Notes: a model not told the origin generated them from the sequence alone. A DNA stretch of 64,000 nt from Aristolochia californica (GCA_029961685.1 JARWKL010000006.1:9678748-9742747); one strand, 5' to 3'. Shown: positions 22,544 to 34,476, counted from the first letter of the stretch. Numbers and translations are program-made.

Positions 22544-22560
22544 TGGTATCAGAGCCATGG
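22544..22560 (+). promoter_or_regulatory. primer binding site, segment D2
   Basis: TGGTATCAGAGCCATGG, identical to copy A. No promoter box lies upstream because the intergenic region is cut about 30 nt before it. Confidence 0.9.
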
Positions 22561-22685
22561 AAGGCTAAACCTTGAATATCCAGGTATGAAGTAAGATATT
22601 ATTAATTTTTTATATCTTAATCATCAGGGGAGTTAACTTACGTCGCAATGTTATAATGATTATACTATTCATCTTCCTTCTTGTT

Positions 22686-22778
22686 ATGATATGGGACGTC
22701 ACCCAAGTCGTGTTGAGTTATGCCCGTGTTGCCATTGGCGTGGATAGGCGTAGGCGTGGAGGGCCCCTATACTCATAA
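22686..22778 (+). CDS. conserved 30-codon leader upstream ORF, segment D2
   Basis: ATG to TAA, 93 nt, inside the leader between the primer binding site and the movement-protein ATG. The same length and frame occur at 27647-27739 (minus), 28111-28203 and 41289-41381. The product is short with an Arg-rich C-terminal half. I do not know a homologue. A short upstream ORF in a caulimovirid leader would usually act in ribosome shunting or re-initiation; that role is inference. Confidence 0.5.
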   Translation: MIWDVTQVVLSYARVAIGVDRRRRGGPLYS

Positions 22779-23006
22779 ATCATTGACAGACGTGTATTTG
22801 ATCAAGAAGATGATGAACAATAAATTAATTATGATATTCTGAACAATAGTTTGCTTGGTTCATGATTACGATATAATCAATTTATAAGATGTTTACTTCA
22901 TACTAGGATATTCCTCCTTCTGGTCTTCTTTTACTACTCTTAGCTGTAGGTTACTTTTATTTCCTTTTATTTTATTTACCTGTTTTAATTTATCATTTGT
23001 TAAAAC

Positions 23007-24026
23007 ATGGCATCCAGTAGTAGGATTACTGGATCAGTTAAAAATGCATCTCTTGTTGAATATAAACTTCAACAACAATTAAATGATTGGACAATTCCAT
23101 CCATTAAACCTACATCAATATACAAGAAAGAAACCTTCACCCTTTCTACTACCATGGGAATTAAAACCATGGAACAAACAATCAATCTTGAAAATCAAGA
23201 TTCAACTCTTAAATTATTAGAGTTAACTGATCTCAACAAGTATCTAGCAGATACTGAAAAGAAATATATACATATTGGGTGCATACAGATTGCGTTCAAA
23301 CCCTTGACTTTATTAGGAATGAAAACATGTCTGCAGGCCATTCTCCGAGGTGGTCGCTGTTTGGATTGGAAACCCTCATTAATGGGTATAGTGGAAACGA
23401 GTCTTAGCAGAGGACCCATTTATTTTAATGTCCATCCAAACCTTACCCAATCGTTAACTGATAGGAATCTATTAGAATCTATCTAGTTGAGGATTCTAAG
23501 ACAGGGATACAATTTTATTCCTGGAACTGAAACCATTGCAGTAATTGCAAGGATTCATTTCAAAATTATGAATACCTTAGTCCCTAAGGTATTACACTTA
23601 CCAGATCAAGGTAAGATAGTTTTGATCGAGATAGATCGCATGAGTGCAAATGTTGCTAATCCAAGAATGATCAATTGGGAGGAAATTCATTTCACAGGTA
23701 ACTGGACAATTCCCCAGGTTGTTCCTCCAATACTCCTTATTAATCAGGATATTGATCAAGTCATCCAATCAGCTGATGGTGATGTGGTAAGTAATTTCAA
23801 AGACAAGACTCCTTACCGAGTCTATTTACCACCATCATTCCGCTATTCGGATATAGGACAATCCTCTCGCCTACACGAATTGGATGAAAAATAGTCCACA
23901 AAAGATGATTCCTCATTAAAATGAATCCACATATCAGACACCCTGATACCTCATGGGGTCTACAGAGAAAGGGAGCATGAGCAAACTTCTCCCACTCCCA
24001 GTGAAATGACTGGTTTCAATCTGTGA
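23007..24026 (+). pseudogene. EPRV segment D2 movement protein (ORF1)
   Basis: Full-length ORF1 of 339 codons without frameshift, from the ATG shared by all copies to the conserved TGA that lies just upstream of ORF2. It is interrupted by a TAG at 23484-23486 (a Gln codon elsewhere) and by two further stops near 23892 and 23922. 23007-23483 is open for 159 codons. Assigned as the caulimovirid movement protein by position and resemblance to Petuvirus-type movement domains. The coding sequence is otherwise well preserved. Confidence 0.8.
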
Positions 24027-24028
24027 TT

Positions 24029-25835
24029 CTAATTTTTACACCTTAGTAGATTAACTAGGACACCACCTTTTGTGGTGGACAGAGTAGCAATCAAAGCTGA
24101 ATTCTTTCACCCCAATAATTTAGGTTTCAAAAGATGGTTTTTTGACACCTATGGGGACGCAGAATGCATGGAATTTTCAACTGACTTTTATCTTTTTATG
24201 GAAAAAAATTGAGTCATCATGTCTTTTGTTGATTGGTTTATGCGTTTTAGACTAAAGCAAGCGGAGAAACAACCCTTAGTTTCTTCCACAGCCCCCACTC
24301 TTTCTACCCTAACGAAAGAATGGCAGCTTTGGTCTGGCATAACTATCAGATCAGTTCATCCTCCCACTGATCCGATAAAGCTTGAATTCTCAAGTGCCTT
24401 AGGGAAATGCCCTGATCTTGTTGAAGCAGTTGCTTTTGTTAATCCTGAAGTGAGTCTGAATCCTATGGGTCAGATCAGGAGACAAACCAACTTTACCAAT
24501 TTAAATATTCAAACAATTGGTCAACAGCTAATTCGGAATGAAGATTTATAGGAAAAATGAACTCCGGAGAAATATTGTCAAAACCCATATGACTTATCTT
24601 CTCAAAAATTACCTTTGTTCATGAACGATAAACCGCTCATCAAACCAGCTGTTCCTGTTTGGAACTTTAAATTAGATAATCATTATGAAGTTGTTGAAGA
24701 ATTATTATCTCGGTTTGGCAAATTAAATCTTTCAGACGATCAACTCAAACAAGCCAAAGCAAACAAAGCTAAGGAGATTCCAAAAAGTATCCATATGATG
24801 GAATCTCATGAATCAAATGAAGGTTCTTTATCACAAAATACTAAGGATTTAACTTCTTCAGCATACTCTGATTCGGATATTGGTCCAGACCTTAGTCTGA
24901 AAGACTTAGGATTAACCAATGTCAGTCAAGCTGAAGACATTCTTTAGGAAATGATTCATGACCAACTGAGTATTAAAAAATTGGATTATTCGAAAAGATC
25001 TACTCGAAAATGGGGTCTAGATCACAAACTTTATTACCATTGGCCTACACCTCAGGACCTATTATATGAAGAAAATGTGTATCTAGATCAAAAGGCATAT
25101 GATGGGAAAACCATCTATGAATGGAATATAGATGGATTATCTGAATATTAGATATTAGAACATTGTCAACGGATGCTTATGTATTGTACCATTTGTCAAC
25201 AACAGAAGAATTCCGATCATGGCATAGCTGAAATGTTAACTGCAGGGTTTTCTGGAGCCCTCAAAGGTTGGTGGGATAATATTCTCACCCCTGAACAACA
25301 TCATGAAATTTATAATTCCAAAAAAGTTATTAAAACTGAATCTGGCCAAGCCTACCTTAGTGAGGACGATGCAGTTTATACCTTGATTTCATGTATTGTT
25401 CATCATTTTATTGGACATTTGACTTCCACTACTGATAAGGGAAGAGAGGTTTTACAGAATCTTAATTGCCGAACTCTTAGCCATTTTAAATGGTATAAGG
25501 ATGTGTTCATCACTAAAGTCCTGCAAAGACCAGATACCAATAATGAATATTGGAAAGCCAAATATATCGATGGATTACCAACTCTTTTTGCCAGCAAGGT
25601 AAGAAAAAGGTTAGGTAATGAGGTAGGCATTATATACTACCATCAATATACATATGGTCTCCTTACCAGTGCCATCATCCAAGAAGGACTGACCTTATGT
25701 ATTGATCTAAAGCTTCAAGCTCAGCTTAAGAAACAAAATCTTACTGGTAAGCATGAGCTTGGTGAATTTTGTGAACAATTTGTTTGTGACACAGGACCAC
25801 CACCTTCCAATCAAAGAAAGGCCAAAGATAAAGTC
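24029..25835 (+). pseudogene. EPRV segment D2 coat protein region (ORF2 5' part)
   Basis: The ORF2 ATG is mutated to CTA at 24029-24031. The coat-protein region follows in several open pieces (24219-24551, 24615-24947, 24951-25151, 25173-25886) separated mostly by in-frame TAG/TAA codons. Recognisable parts are the N-terminal FHPNNLGFKRW block, a Ser/Glu-rich acidic middle, the GWWDNILTPEQH core near 25270 and the C-terminal basic stretch. The knuckle is missing because the segment ends at an inversion. Confidence 0.8.
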
Positions 25836-25984
25836 CTCCTAGAAGAGGTTTTTGTCGAGTTTGTCTTGGAGGAGGAGGTCTTCTAGATTCATGACGAGTC
25901 TTTTGATGAGACTGTCTTTATGGATATCTCCTACTCTGGTGTGAATAGGGTTTCGGTCTCCTAGAATGAGAGACTTTATCTTTA
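25836..25984 (-). pseudogene. coat-protein basic-region fragment, inverted
   Basis: Encodes the Arg/His/Gln-rich SHQSRR-type stretch before the knuckle. With the adjoining plus segment it forms a 12-bp inverted repeat, AAAGATAAAGTC (25824-25835) and GACTTTATCTTT (25973-25984), around the inverted piece. Confidence 0.75.
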
Positions 25985-26757
25985 TGACTCATTATCATTA
26001 TCATCATGCTCTGCAATATTTTCTTCTTCTTTTTCTTCGGCAGCAAACGGTTCTAAGACAGACATGTTGTCTTCTGCTACGGGTTGTGAGGATGTGCCTT
26101 CATTGCACTGAGTAACCATAGAATCTTTCATTGATTCTAGAATTTTCCTCATAATCTCTTTCTCCAAAATAGTCGCAAACAAACTCCTTAATTGAGTTTT
26201 GAATGTGCCAAATAAATTTGTGGAGTCATAATGGACTTCCGGGATTCCATGTAATCCAAGATTATTCTCATTTTGAATGATAGCAGACGCAATTTTTGCC
26301 ACTTTAGTGCCAATATTGGGGAAATTCTTCCACTAACAAACATGGAATGTTCGTAATAGTACAGGAAGGCCTTTATCATTAAAACCTGTAGTACAATCTC
26401 ACCTCCAAATCCATGGTATCAAAAATACCATAAAGACGATAAAGATGTTACTATTTCTTGGGGTTTTTTCAAAACCCAGAGCTTTAAGCTCAGGACTGGA
26501 TTGAGTCCATTTAACTAAATGAACCTTGATTGGTTCTGGTAATATTGAAATGGGTGGCCCAAATTAGTTCCACCATGCAAATACCCAACTGGGTAGAGGT
26601 AATGACCTCTGATAGACATTCTTTTCCCACTAGAAAAACCAGGAATGTCTATGGGAGGGATTTTGGTAATAAAAGGTATTATACCAAGAATCCATATAGT
26701 CCCAATAATTAAATTCCTTATCATTAGGAAGATTAGCTGCTTTTGCTAAATCAATTT
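25985..26757 (-). pseudogene. post-RNase H C-terminal domain, inverted partial copy
   Basis: Carries the Trp-rich core and the acidic tail, open at 25982-26302 and in other frames up to about 26750. The start of the domain is missing; at 26757-26772 it is joined through about 13 nt of unmatched sequence to the movement protein. Confidence 0.75.
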
Positions 26758-26771
26758 TTTTGATATCTCAC

Positions 26772-27407
26772 TCATGAGATCTGTCTCGATCAAAATAGTC
26801 TTACCTTGATCTGGTAAGTGTAATACCTTAGGGACTAAGGTATTTGTTATTTTGAAATGGTCCTTGCAATAACTGCAATGGTTTTGGTTCCAAGAATAAA
26901 ATTGTATCCTTGTGTTAGAAACCTCACCTGGATAGATTCTAACAAATTCCTATCTGTTAAAGATAGGGTGAAGTTTGGATGGACGTTAAAGTAAATAGGT
27001 CTCCTGCTGAGACTTGTTTCAACTATACCCATTAATGAGTGTTTCCAATCCAAACAGCGACCATCATGGAGAATGACCTGAAGACATGTGTTCATCCCTA
27101 ATAAGGTCAAGGGTTTGAACGCTATATGTATGCATCCAATATGCATATATTTCTTCTCAGTATATGCAAGATACTTGTTGAGATCAGTTAACTCTAATAA
27201 TTTAAGAGTTGAATCTTGATTTTCAAGATTGATTGTTTGTTCCATGGTTTTAATTTCCAAGGTACTCGAAAGGGTGAAGGTTCCTTTCTTGTATATTGAT
27301 TTAGGTTTAATGGACGGAATTGTCCAATCATTTAATTGTTCTTGAAATTTATATTCAACAAGAGATGCATTTTTAACTGATCCAGTAATCCTACGACTGG
27401 ATGCCAT
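26772..27407 (-). pseudogene. EPRV movement protein (ORF1), inverted, 3' truncated
   Basis: Open for 187 codons from the conserved ATG at 27407 to 26847, the longest uninterrupted N-terminal half of ORF1 on the minus strand here. It then frameshifts and ends near 26772 at a deletion junction. It forms one arm of the inverted repeat with 28442-29100. Confidence 0.82.
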
Positions 27408-27646
27408 GTTTTAACAAATGATAAATTAAAACACAATTAAAACAGGTAAATAAACAAAAAGGAAATTAAAGTAACCTACTCCTAAGAGTGGTAAAAGAAA
27501 ACCAGAAGGAGGACTATCCTAGTATGAAGTAAACATATTATAAACTGATTATATGGTAATCATGAACAAAGCAAACTATTGTTCAGAATATCATAATTAA
27601 TTTAATGTTCATCATCTGCTTGATCAGATACACGTCTGTCAACGAT

Positions 27647-27739
27647 TTATGAGTATAGCGACCCTCCACGCCTACACCTATCCACGACAATGGCAACACT
27701 GGCATAACTCAATGCGACTTGGGTGACGTTCCATATCAT
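27647..27739 (-). CDS. conserved 30-codon leader upstream ORF, inverted segment
   Basis: 93 nt, ATG at 27739, TAA at 27647-27649. Same length and frame as the plus-strand leaders despite several substitutions. Confidence 0.5.
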   Translation of the reverse strand: MIWNVTQVALSYASVAIVVDRCRRGGSLYS

Positions 27740-27864
27740 AACAAGAACGAAGATGAATAGTATAATCATTATAACAATGTGAAGTAAGTTAACTCCCCTG
27801 ATGATTAAGATATAAAAAATTTATAATATCTTACTTCATACCTGGATTTTCAAGGTTTAGCCTT

Positions 27865-27881
27865 CCTTGGCTTTGATACCA
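27865..27881 (-). promoter_or_regulatory. primer binding site, inverted segment (two substitutions)
   Basis: The minus strand reads TGGTATCAAAGCCAAGG, two changes from the common form. Intergenic sequence continues to 27976 without the TATA box, since the segment turns into plus orientation there. Confidence 0.85.
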
Positions 27882-28110
27882 ATTACAACGGGAAGACGGA
27901 AATTGACAAAAGGAAACTAAAACAAAAAACGAGCAGAGAATAACTTTAACTCACCAATATCTTATTCACTATATCAGATCCATGGAAGGCTAAACCTTGA
28001 ATATCCAGGTGTGAAGTAAGATATTATAAATTTTTTATATCTTAATCATCAGGGGAGTTAACTTACTTGGAAATATTATAATGATTATACTATTCATCTT
28101 CATTCTTGTT

Positions 28111-28203
28111 ATGATATGGGACGTCACCCAAGTCGCATTGAGTTATGCCCGTGTTGCCGTTGCCGTCGATAGGCGTAGGTGTGGAGGGCCGCTATACTCA
28201 TAA
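28111..28203 (+). CDS. conserved 30-codon leader upstream ORF, copy E1
   Basis: 93 nt, ATG to TAA, in frame and length with the other leaders. It lies about 330 nt before the movement-protein ATG. Confidence 0.5.
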   Translation: MIWDVTQVALSYARVAVAVDRRRCGGPLYS

Positions 28204-28441
28204 ATCATTGACAGACGTGTATCTGATCAAGAAGATGATGAACTATAAATTAATTATGGTATTCTGAACAATAGTTTGCTTCATTTATGGTTACCAAATA
28301 ATCAGTTTATAATATGTTTAATTCATACTAGGATATTCCTCCTTCTGGTTTTCTTTTACCACTCTTAGTTGTAGGTTACTTTAATTTCCTTTTAATTTAT
28401 TATCTGTTTTAATTGTGTTTGAATTTATCATTTGTTAAAAT

Positions 28442-29452
28442 ATGGCATCCAGTAGTAGGAGTACTGGATCAGTTAAAAATACATCTCTTGTTGAATATAA
28501 AGTTCAACAAAAATTAAATTATTGGACAATTCCGTCCATTAAACCTACATCAATATACAAGAAAGGAACCTTCACCCTTTCTAGTACCATGGGAATTAAA
28601 ACCATGGTACAAAAAATCAATCTTGAAAATCAAGATTCAACTCTTAAATTATTAGAGTTAACAGATCTCAACAAGTATCTAGTAGATACTGAGAGGAAAT
28701 ATATGCATATTGGATGCATACAAATAGCGTTCAAACCCTTGACCTTATTAGGGATAAATACATGTCTTCAGGCCATTCTTCATGATGGTCGTTGTTTGGA
28801 TTGGAAACCCTCATTAATGGGTATAGTAGAAACAAGTTTCAGTAGGAGACCTGTTTACTTTAACGTCCATCCAAACCTCACCCTATCTTTAACAGATAGG
28901 AATTTGTTAGAATGTATCCAGTTGGGGATTCTAACACAAGGATACAATTTTATTCCTGGAAATGAAACCATTGCAGTAATTGCAAGGATTCATTTCAAAA
29001 TTATGAATACCTTAGTCCCTAAGGTATTAAACTTACCAGATCAAGGTAAGACAGTTTTGATCGAGACAGATCTGATGAGTGCAAATGTTGCCACTCCAAG
29101 AATGTTGGGAGGAAATTCATTTCCCAGCTAACTGGACAATTCCCCAGGCTGTTCCTCCAAGACTCTTGATTAATCAGGATATTAAGCAAGTCATCCAATC
29201 AGCTGATGGTGATGTGGTAATTAATTTCAAAGACAAGACTCCTTACCGAGTCTCTTTACCACCATCGTCCTGCTATTCGGATGTAGGACAATCCTCTCGC
29301 CTACACAAATTGGATGAAAAACAATCCATAAAAGATGATTCCTCATTAAAAGGAATCCACATATCAGACACCCAGATACCTCATGGGGTCTACAGAGAAA
29401 GGTTGAGCTAACTTCTTCCACTCCCGGTGAAATGACTGGTTTCAATCTGTGA
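28442..29452 (+). pseudogene. EPRV copy E1 movement protein (ORF1)
   Basis: Open for about 221 codons to near 29105, where a 5-nt deletion shifts the frame. A second open piece (29079-29411) carries the C-terminal third, and a further small deletion lies near 29402. The conserved stop TGA at 29450-29452 is intact and ORF2 begins 2 nt later. Assigned as the caulimovirid movement protein, as in the other copies. Confidence 0.82.
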
Positions 29453-29454
29453 TT

Positions 29455-31467
29455 ATGATTTTTACACCTCAGCAGATTAACCAGGACCCACCACCTTTTG
29501 TGGTGGACAGTGCAGCAATCAAAGCTGAATTCTTTCACCCCAATAATTTAGGTTTCAAAAGATGGTTTTTGGACGCAGAACACATGGAATTTGAAACTGA
29601 CTTTTATCTTTATTTGGAAACAAATAGAGTCATCATGTCTTTTGTTGATTGGTTTATGCGTTTTAGACTAAAGCAAGCGGAGAAACGACCCTTAGTTTCT
29701 TCCACAGCCCTCACTCTTTCTACCCTATCAAAAGAATGTCAGCTTTGGTCTGGCATAACTATCCGATCAGTTCATCCTCCTACTGATCCGATAAAGCTTG
29801 AATTTCCAAGCACCTCAGGGAAATCCCCTGATCTTGTTGAAGCTGTTGCTTTTGTTAATCCTGAAGTGAGTCTGAATCCTATGGGTTAGATCAGGAGACA
29901 AAACAACTTTACCAATTTAAATCTTCAAACAATTGGTCAACAGCTAATTCGGATTGAAGATTTATAGGAAAAAAGAACTCCCGAGAAATATTGTCAAAAT
30001 CTCTCTGACTTATCTTCTTGCAAAATTACCTTTGTTGATGAACGATAAACCACTCATCAAGCCACTTGTTCCTATTCGGAACTTTAAATTAGATAATCAT
30101 TCTGAAGTTCTTGAAGAATTATTATCTCATAATGATTATCTCGGCTTGGCAAATTAAATCTTTCAGATGATCAATTCAAGCAAGCCAAAGTAGACAAAGC
30201 TAAGGAGATTCCTAAAAGTATCCGTATGATGGAATTTCATGAATCAAATGAAGATTCGTTGTCACAAAATATTGAGGATTTAAGACTTCAGCATACTTTG
30301 ATTCTGATATTGGTCTAGATCTTAGTCTAAAAGACTTAGGCTTAACCAATGTCAATCAAACTGAAGAAATTCTTTAGCAAATCATTCAAGACCAACCGAG
30401 TATTAAAAAATTAGATTATTCGAAAAGATCTACTAGGAAATGGGGTCTAGATCACAAACTTTATGACCATAGGCCTACACCTCAGGACCTATTATATGAG
30501 GAAAATGTGTATCTATATCAAAGGCCTATGATGGCAAAACCATCTATGAATGGAATATGGATTATCTGAATATCAGATCCTAGAACATTGTCAACGGATG
30601 GTTTTGTATTGTACCATCTGTTGACAACAAAAGAATTCCGATCAAGGAATAGCAGAAATGCTGACTGCAGGGTTTTCTGGAGCCCTCAAAGGATGGTGGG
30701 ATAATATTCTCACCCCTGAACAACATCATGAAATTTATAATTCCAAAAAGGTTATTAAAACTAAATCTGGCCAAGCCTACCTCGGTGAGGACGATGCAGT
30801 TTACACCTTGATTTCATGTATTGTTCATCATTTTATTGGACATTTGACTTCCACTACTGATAAGGGAAGAGAGGTTTTGCAAAATTTTAAATGTCGAACT
30901 CTTAGCCATTTTAAATGGTATAAGGATGTGTTCATCACTAAAGTAATGCAAAGACCAGATGCCAATAATGAATATTGGAAAGCGAAATATATTGATGGAT
31001 TACCAACTCTTTTTGCCAGCAAGGTAATAAAAAGGTTAGGTAATGAGGTAGGCATTATAAACTACCATCAATATACATATGGTCTCCTTACCAGTGCCAT
31101 CATCCAAGAAGGACTGACCTTATGTAATGATCTAAAGCTTCAAGCTCAACTTAAGAAATAAAATCTTACTGGAATGCATGAGCTTGGTGAATTCTGTGAA
31201 CAGTTTGCCTGTGACACAGGACCACCACCTTCCCATCATTGGAAGGGAAAAGGTAAAGTCTCTCATGCTAAGAAACAGGAACACTACTCACATCAGAGTA
31301 GGCGATATTCAAAACGACAATCTCATCAAAAGACTCGTCATGAATCTAGGAGACCTCCTCCAAAACATACTTCTCGATAGAGACCTCCTCCTAGAAGACA
31401 TCTTCAAGACAAAAAGAAAATTGTCTGTTATAAATGTGGTAAATTAGGCTACTATTCAAATAGATGC
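29455..31467 (+). pseudogene. EPRV copy E1 coat protein region (ORF2 5' part)
   Basis: The ORF2 ATG at 29455 is intact, but a TAG replaces a Gln codon at 29887-29889. Small deletions near 29570, 30130 and 30500 and other stops break the middle. The core with GWWDNILTPEQH is open at 30658-31161. In the knuckle (31426-31467) the zinc-binding His is replaced by Tyr (CAC to TAC), so zinc binding would be lost. Confidence 0.82.
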
Positions 31468-32433
31468 AAAAATAAAGAGAAACTTAACCAACTTCAGATT
31501 GATGAAGGATTGAGAATCCAGTTGGCTAAAATTCTCTTAAATTCTGATACTGAAGAGGATCTTGATTATGCCTCATCCAGCCAATCAGAAGCAGACCAAG
31601 ATTGTAGTTGTTCTCATCTACAATCCTTGGCACAAATGCATCAGATTAATGTTCTTACTAATGATCAACAACTTATGCTGAAGAACATTGATCAAGAGGA
31701 AGATCCTCAAACTAAAAGATATTTAATCAAAGAATATCTTGATCAATTTCAAAGTACTTCATAGATACCTCCCATTCAAGGAATAAAACCATATTCTTTG
31801 AAGGAAATTATTGGTCGTTACGAAGAAACCAATTCTTCAAAACAACCAGTATCCATCGTCATTACAAGGAGAGATTAAAGAAATCAAGCTTGAATTAAAA
31901 GAATTAAAATCCTTGTAAAGCTTGAACAAAAATGTGAACAAAAGGATTTGCATCAAGAAAAGAAATCAGAGGATCCTTTTCTTAATCAAATCACCAAGGT
32001 CATCCATCAATTATGGCATACGGTTATTAATTTAGTTATTGACCAGAACTTTGTCATTCCTAAATTGGCAGCTCTGATTGATAGTGGAGCAGACTTAAAC
32101 TGCATCTAGGATGGGTTGATTCCAACCCAGTACTTTGAGAAAACCACTCAAACTTTGGCCAATGCCAATGGAGACAAAATGAAAATTAAATATAAATTAA
32201 ACAATGCCTCCATATGCACTCATAATCAGTGCCTTATTACTGACTTCTTATTAGTCAAAAATATGACTCAGCAAGTCATATTAGGCACTCCTTTTCTGGA
32301 GAAAATCATTCCAATCAAAGGCATTGATAACCATGGAATTCTTGGACAGGTTAATAATAAACCTATCTATTTCTCTTTCAAATCTCCTCCTCAAATTTTT
32401 TTTATCAATGAGATAAAGAAATTCAATTTTTAA
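31468..32433 (+). pseudogene. EPRV copy E1 aspartic protease and linker
   Basis: DSG at 32080-32088 within DSGADLNC, followed seven codons later by a TAG (Gln elsewhere). The Lys/Glu-rich linker is interrupted near 31762 and 31857-31920. The protease C-terminal half is open at 32116-32433, after which a deletion removes part of the linker to RT. Confidence 0.8.
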
Positions 32434-33899
32434 CTCTTGAACAACAGTTGGAAAATACAAAGATAAAAGAGAAAATTAGTTCTCTGCAAAAAATGTTTAC
32501 CCAAGAAATTTGTAGTGACATTCCTACAACTTTTTGGGATAGACATAAATATATTGTGTCCTTACCCTATATTGATGGGTTCAATGAAAGAACCATCCCA
32601 ACAAAAGCAAGGCCTAGTAAAATGAAACATGCCTTACTTGACCTTTACAAGAAGGAAATCCAAAATCTCTTGGATAAGAAATTAATTAGGAAATCTTACT
32701 CCCCAAGGAGTTGTACTGCTTTTTATGTAAATAAAAATTCAAAAAAGGAAAGAGGTGTGCCTAGATTAGTGGTTAGTTATAAACCACTCAATGATTGTTT
32801 GAGATGGATTAGATACCCTATCCCAAACAAAAAAGATTTATTTGACAGATTGTTTTCTGCTAAAATCTTTTCAAAATTTTATTTGAAATCTGGATATTGA
32901 CAAATTCAAATCAACGAAAAGGATAAATATAAAAATGCATTCACTGTCCCTTTTGGTGACTTTGAATGGAATGTTATACCTTTTGGTTTGAAGAATGCTC
33001 CATCTGAATTTCAGAATATCATGAATGATATATTTGCTCCTTATTCTGAGTTTACAATTGTTTATATAGATGATATCCTTGTTTATTCAGACTCTATCGA
33101 TGCTCATTTTAAGCATTTACATGTTTTCAAAGCAGTTATTCGAAAACATGGGTTGGTGATATTGGCACTGAAAATGAAATTTTTTCGGAGCTCTGTTAGA
33201 TTTTTAGTTCACAATATTCATAAGGGAAAAATAGTTCCCATAGATAGAAGCATTGAGTTTGCCTCCAAGTTTCCTGATGAATTACTGGAGAAAACTCAAC
33301 TTCAGAGATTTCTAGGAAGTCTCAATTATATTGCAGACTATTATCCTTATCTGGCACAAGATTCTGCCATATTGCATAAAAGACTCAAAAAGAATCCTGA
33401 GCCTTGGACTCCTAGAGATACTCAGGCAGTCCAATTAATTAAGAGTAAGGTTAAACAACTCCCTTGTCTTAACCTGACTAATCCTTCTTATCCGAAGGTT
33501 GTAGAGGACAGATGCCTCCCATATAGGCTCTGGTGGCATATTAAAACAAGTTAATCCAACTGGTAAAGAAGAACTTGTTTGATTAACCTCTGGAAACTGG
33601 CATGATGCACAAATTAATTATTCCACTGTTAAACAAGAAATTTTGGCAATAATTAAGTGCATTCATAAATTTCAAGATGATTTATTAAATCAAAAATTCC
33701 TTTTAAGAGTTGATTGTTCTACTGCCAAATCGATTCTTAAGAAGGACGTGAAGAATCTTACTTCCAAACAAATCTTTGCCAGATGGTAGGCGGAATTAAG
33801 TGCCTTTGATTTTGATATTGAACATATCAAAGGAGAATTAAACTCCTTACCAGATTTTCTAACCCGTGAATTTCTCCAGGGTCAAAATCATGTATTACC
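32434..33899 (+). pseudogene. EPRV copy E1 reverse transcriptase-RNase H
   Basis: RT is open at 32448-32900 up to a TGA replacing Trp in the SGYW block, then again at 32988-33554, including YIDD at 33063-33074. RNase H (about 33490-33850) has the DASHIGYGG block shifted out of frame by a 1-nt insertion near 33507, plus further stops. Confidence 0.85.
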
Positions 33900-34476
33900 C
33901 CGGAAGGGGCCATCCACTCCCAATCAGAGGACGTGGATCTCAATCTAGAGGCCGAGGCCGAAAAATCTAGAAAGAGGAAATTCCTCAGACAAGAAGGGCA
34001 AAGCCCCAGTGTCATATAAGGAGACACTTGAAGCAGAACTAGAGTACATTACTCTTCCAGATACGGATACAATTTTGATCCTCAATAAAGTGGACTTAGA
34101 GGGTACATTGGATTCCTGGGAGATGTTATAGAAATGGCTTGGAGAAGCCTACTGTCCCATCCGTGCAGGAAAATGATGGTATTCCTTTGAATCAATTTTG
34201 GTTCATTTAAATTCCATCGCAGTGTATCATACACTATCAAATGTGGCTAAATGGGATAGCCCAAAAGCGTACAGTATATGTACAATTCAAAGATTTATGC
34301 ATCCCTCAACATGGGGAAAATTTGATTTAGCAAAAGCAGCTAATCTTCCTAATGATAAGGAATTTAATTATTGGGACTATATGGATTCTTGGTATAATAC
34401 CTTTTATTACCAAAATCCCTCCCATAGAAATTCCTGGTTTTTCCAGTGGGAAAAGAATGTCTATCAGAGGTCATTA
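33900..34476 (+). pseudogene. EPRV copy E1 C-terminal domain, part before the gypsy insertion
   Basis: Arg/Gly-rich linker and the first half of the Trp-rich core (34198-34476 open). It carries the recurrent TGA at 34174-34176. The coding sequence is interrupted at 34476 by the chromovirus LTR and resumes at 39804 in register with the other copies. Confidence 0.8.
34472..34476 (+). repeat. left target-site duplication CATTA
   Basis: CATTA directly before the LTR terminus TGTTAGG, repeated at 39799-39803 directly after ATAACA. Uninterrupted viral copies have a single CATTA here. Confidence 0.95.

Larger units (their letters stand above)
22515..25835 (+). mobile_element. EPRV segment D2 (plus, PBS to coat-protein basic region)
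   Basis: Short intergenic piece, primer binding site, leader, movement protein and coat protein in normal order. It ends at 25835, where the orientation flips to minus. Confidence 0.88.
25836..27976 (-). mobile_element. EPRV inverted segment (minus, composite)
   Basis: Reading minus from 27976: intergenic piece, primer binding site, leader, movement protein (to 26772); then, after a deletion, the C-terminal domain (26757-25985); then the basic coat-protein stretch (25984-25836). The last two are joined by the same junction seen in plus orientation at 20550. The segment is bounded on both sides by plus-strand viral sequence. Confidence 0.85.
26787..29100. repeat. large inverted repeat of leader and movement-protein sequence
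   Basis: The left arm (26787 to about 27880, minus) and right arm (27972 to 29100, plus) are each about 1.1 kb of the same viral region, separated by about 90 nt. The turn lies within the primer binding site: the minus intergenic sequence and the plus PBS share TATCA at 27972-27976. Identity was not computed, but homology is obvious along the whole length. Confidence 0.9.
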
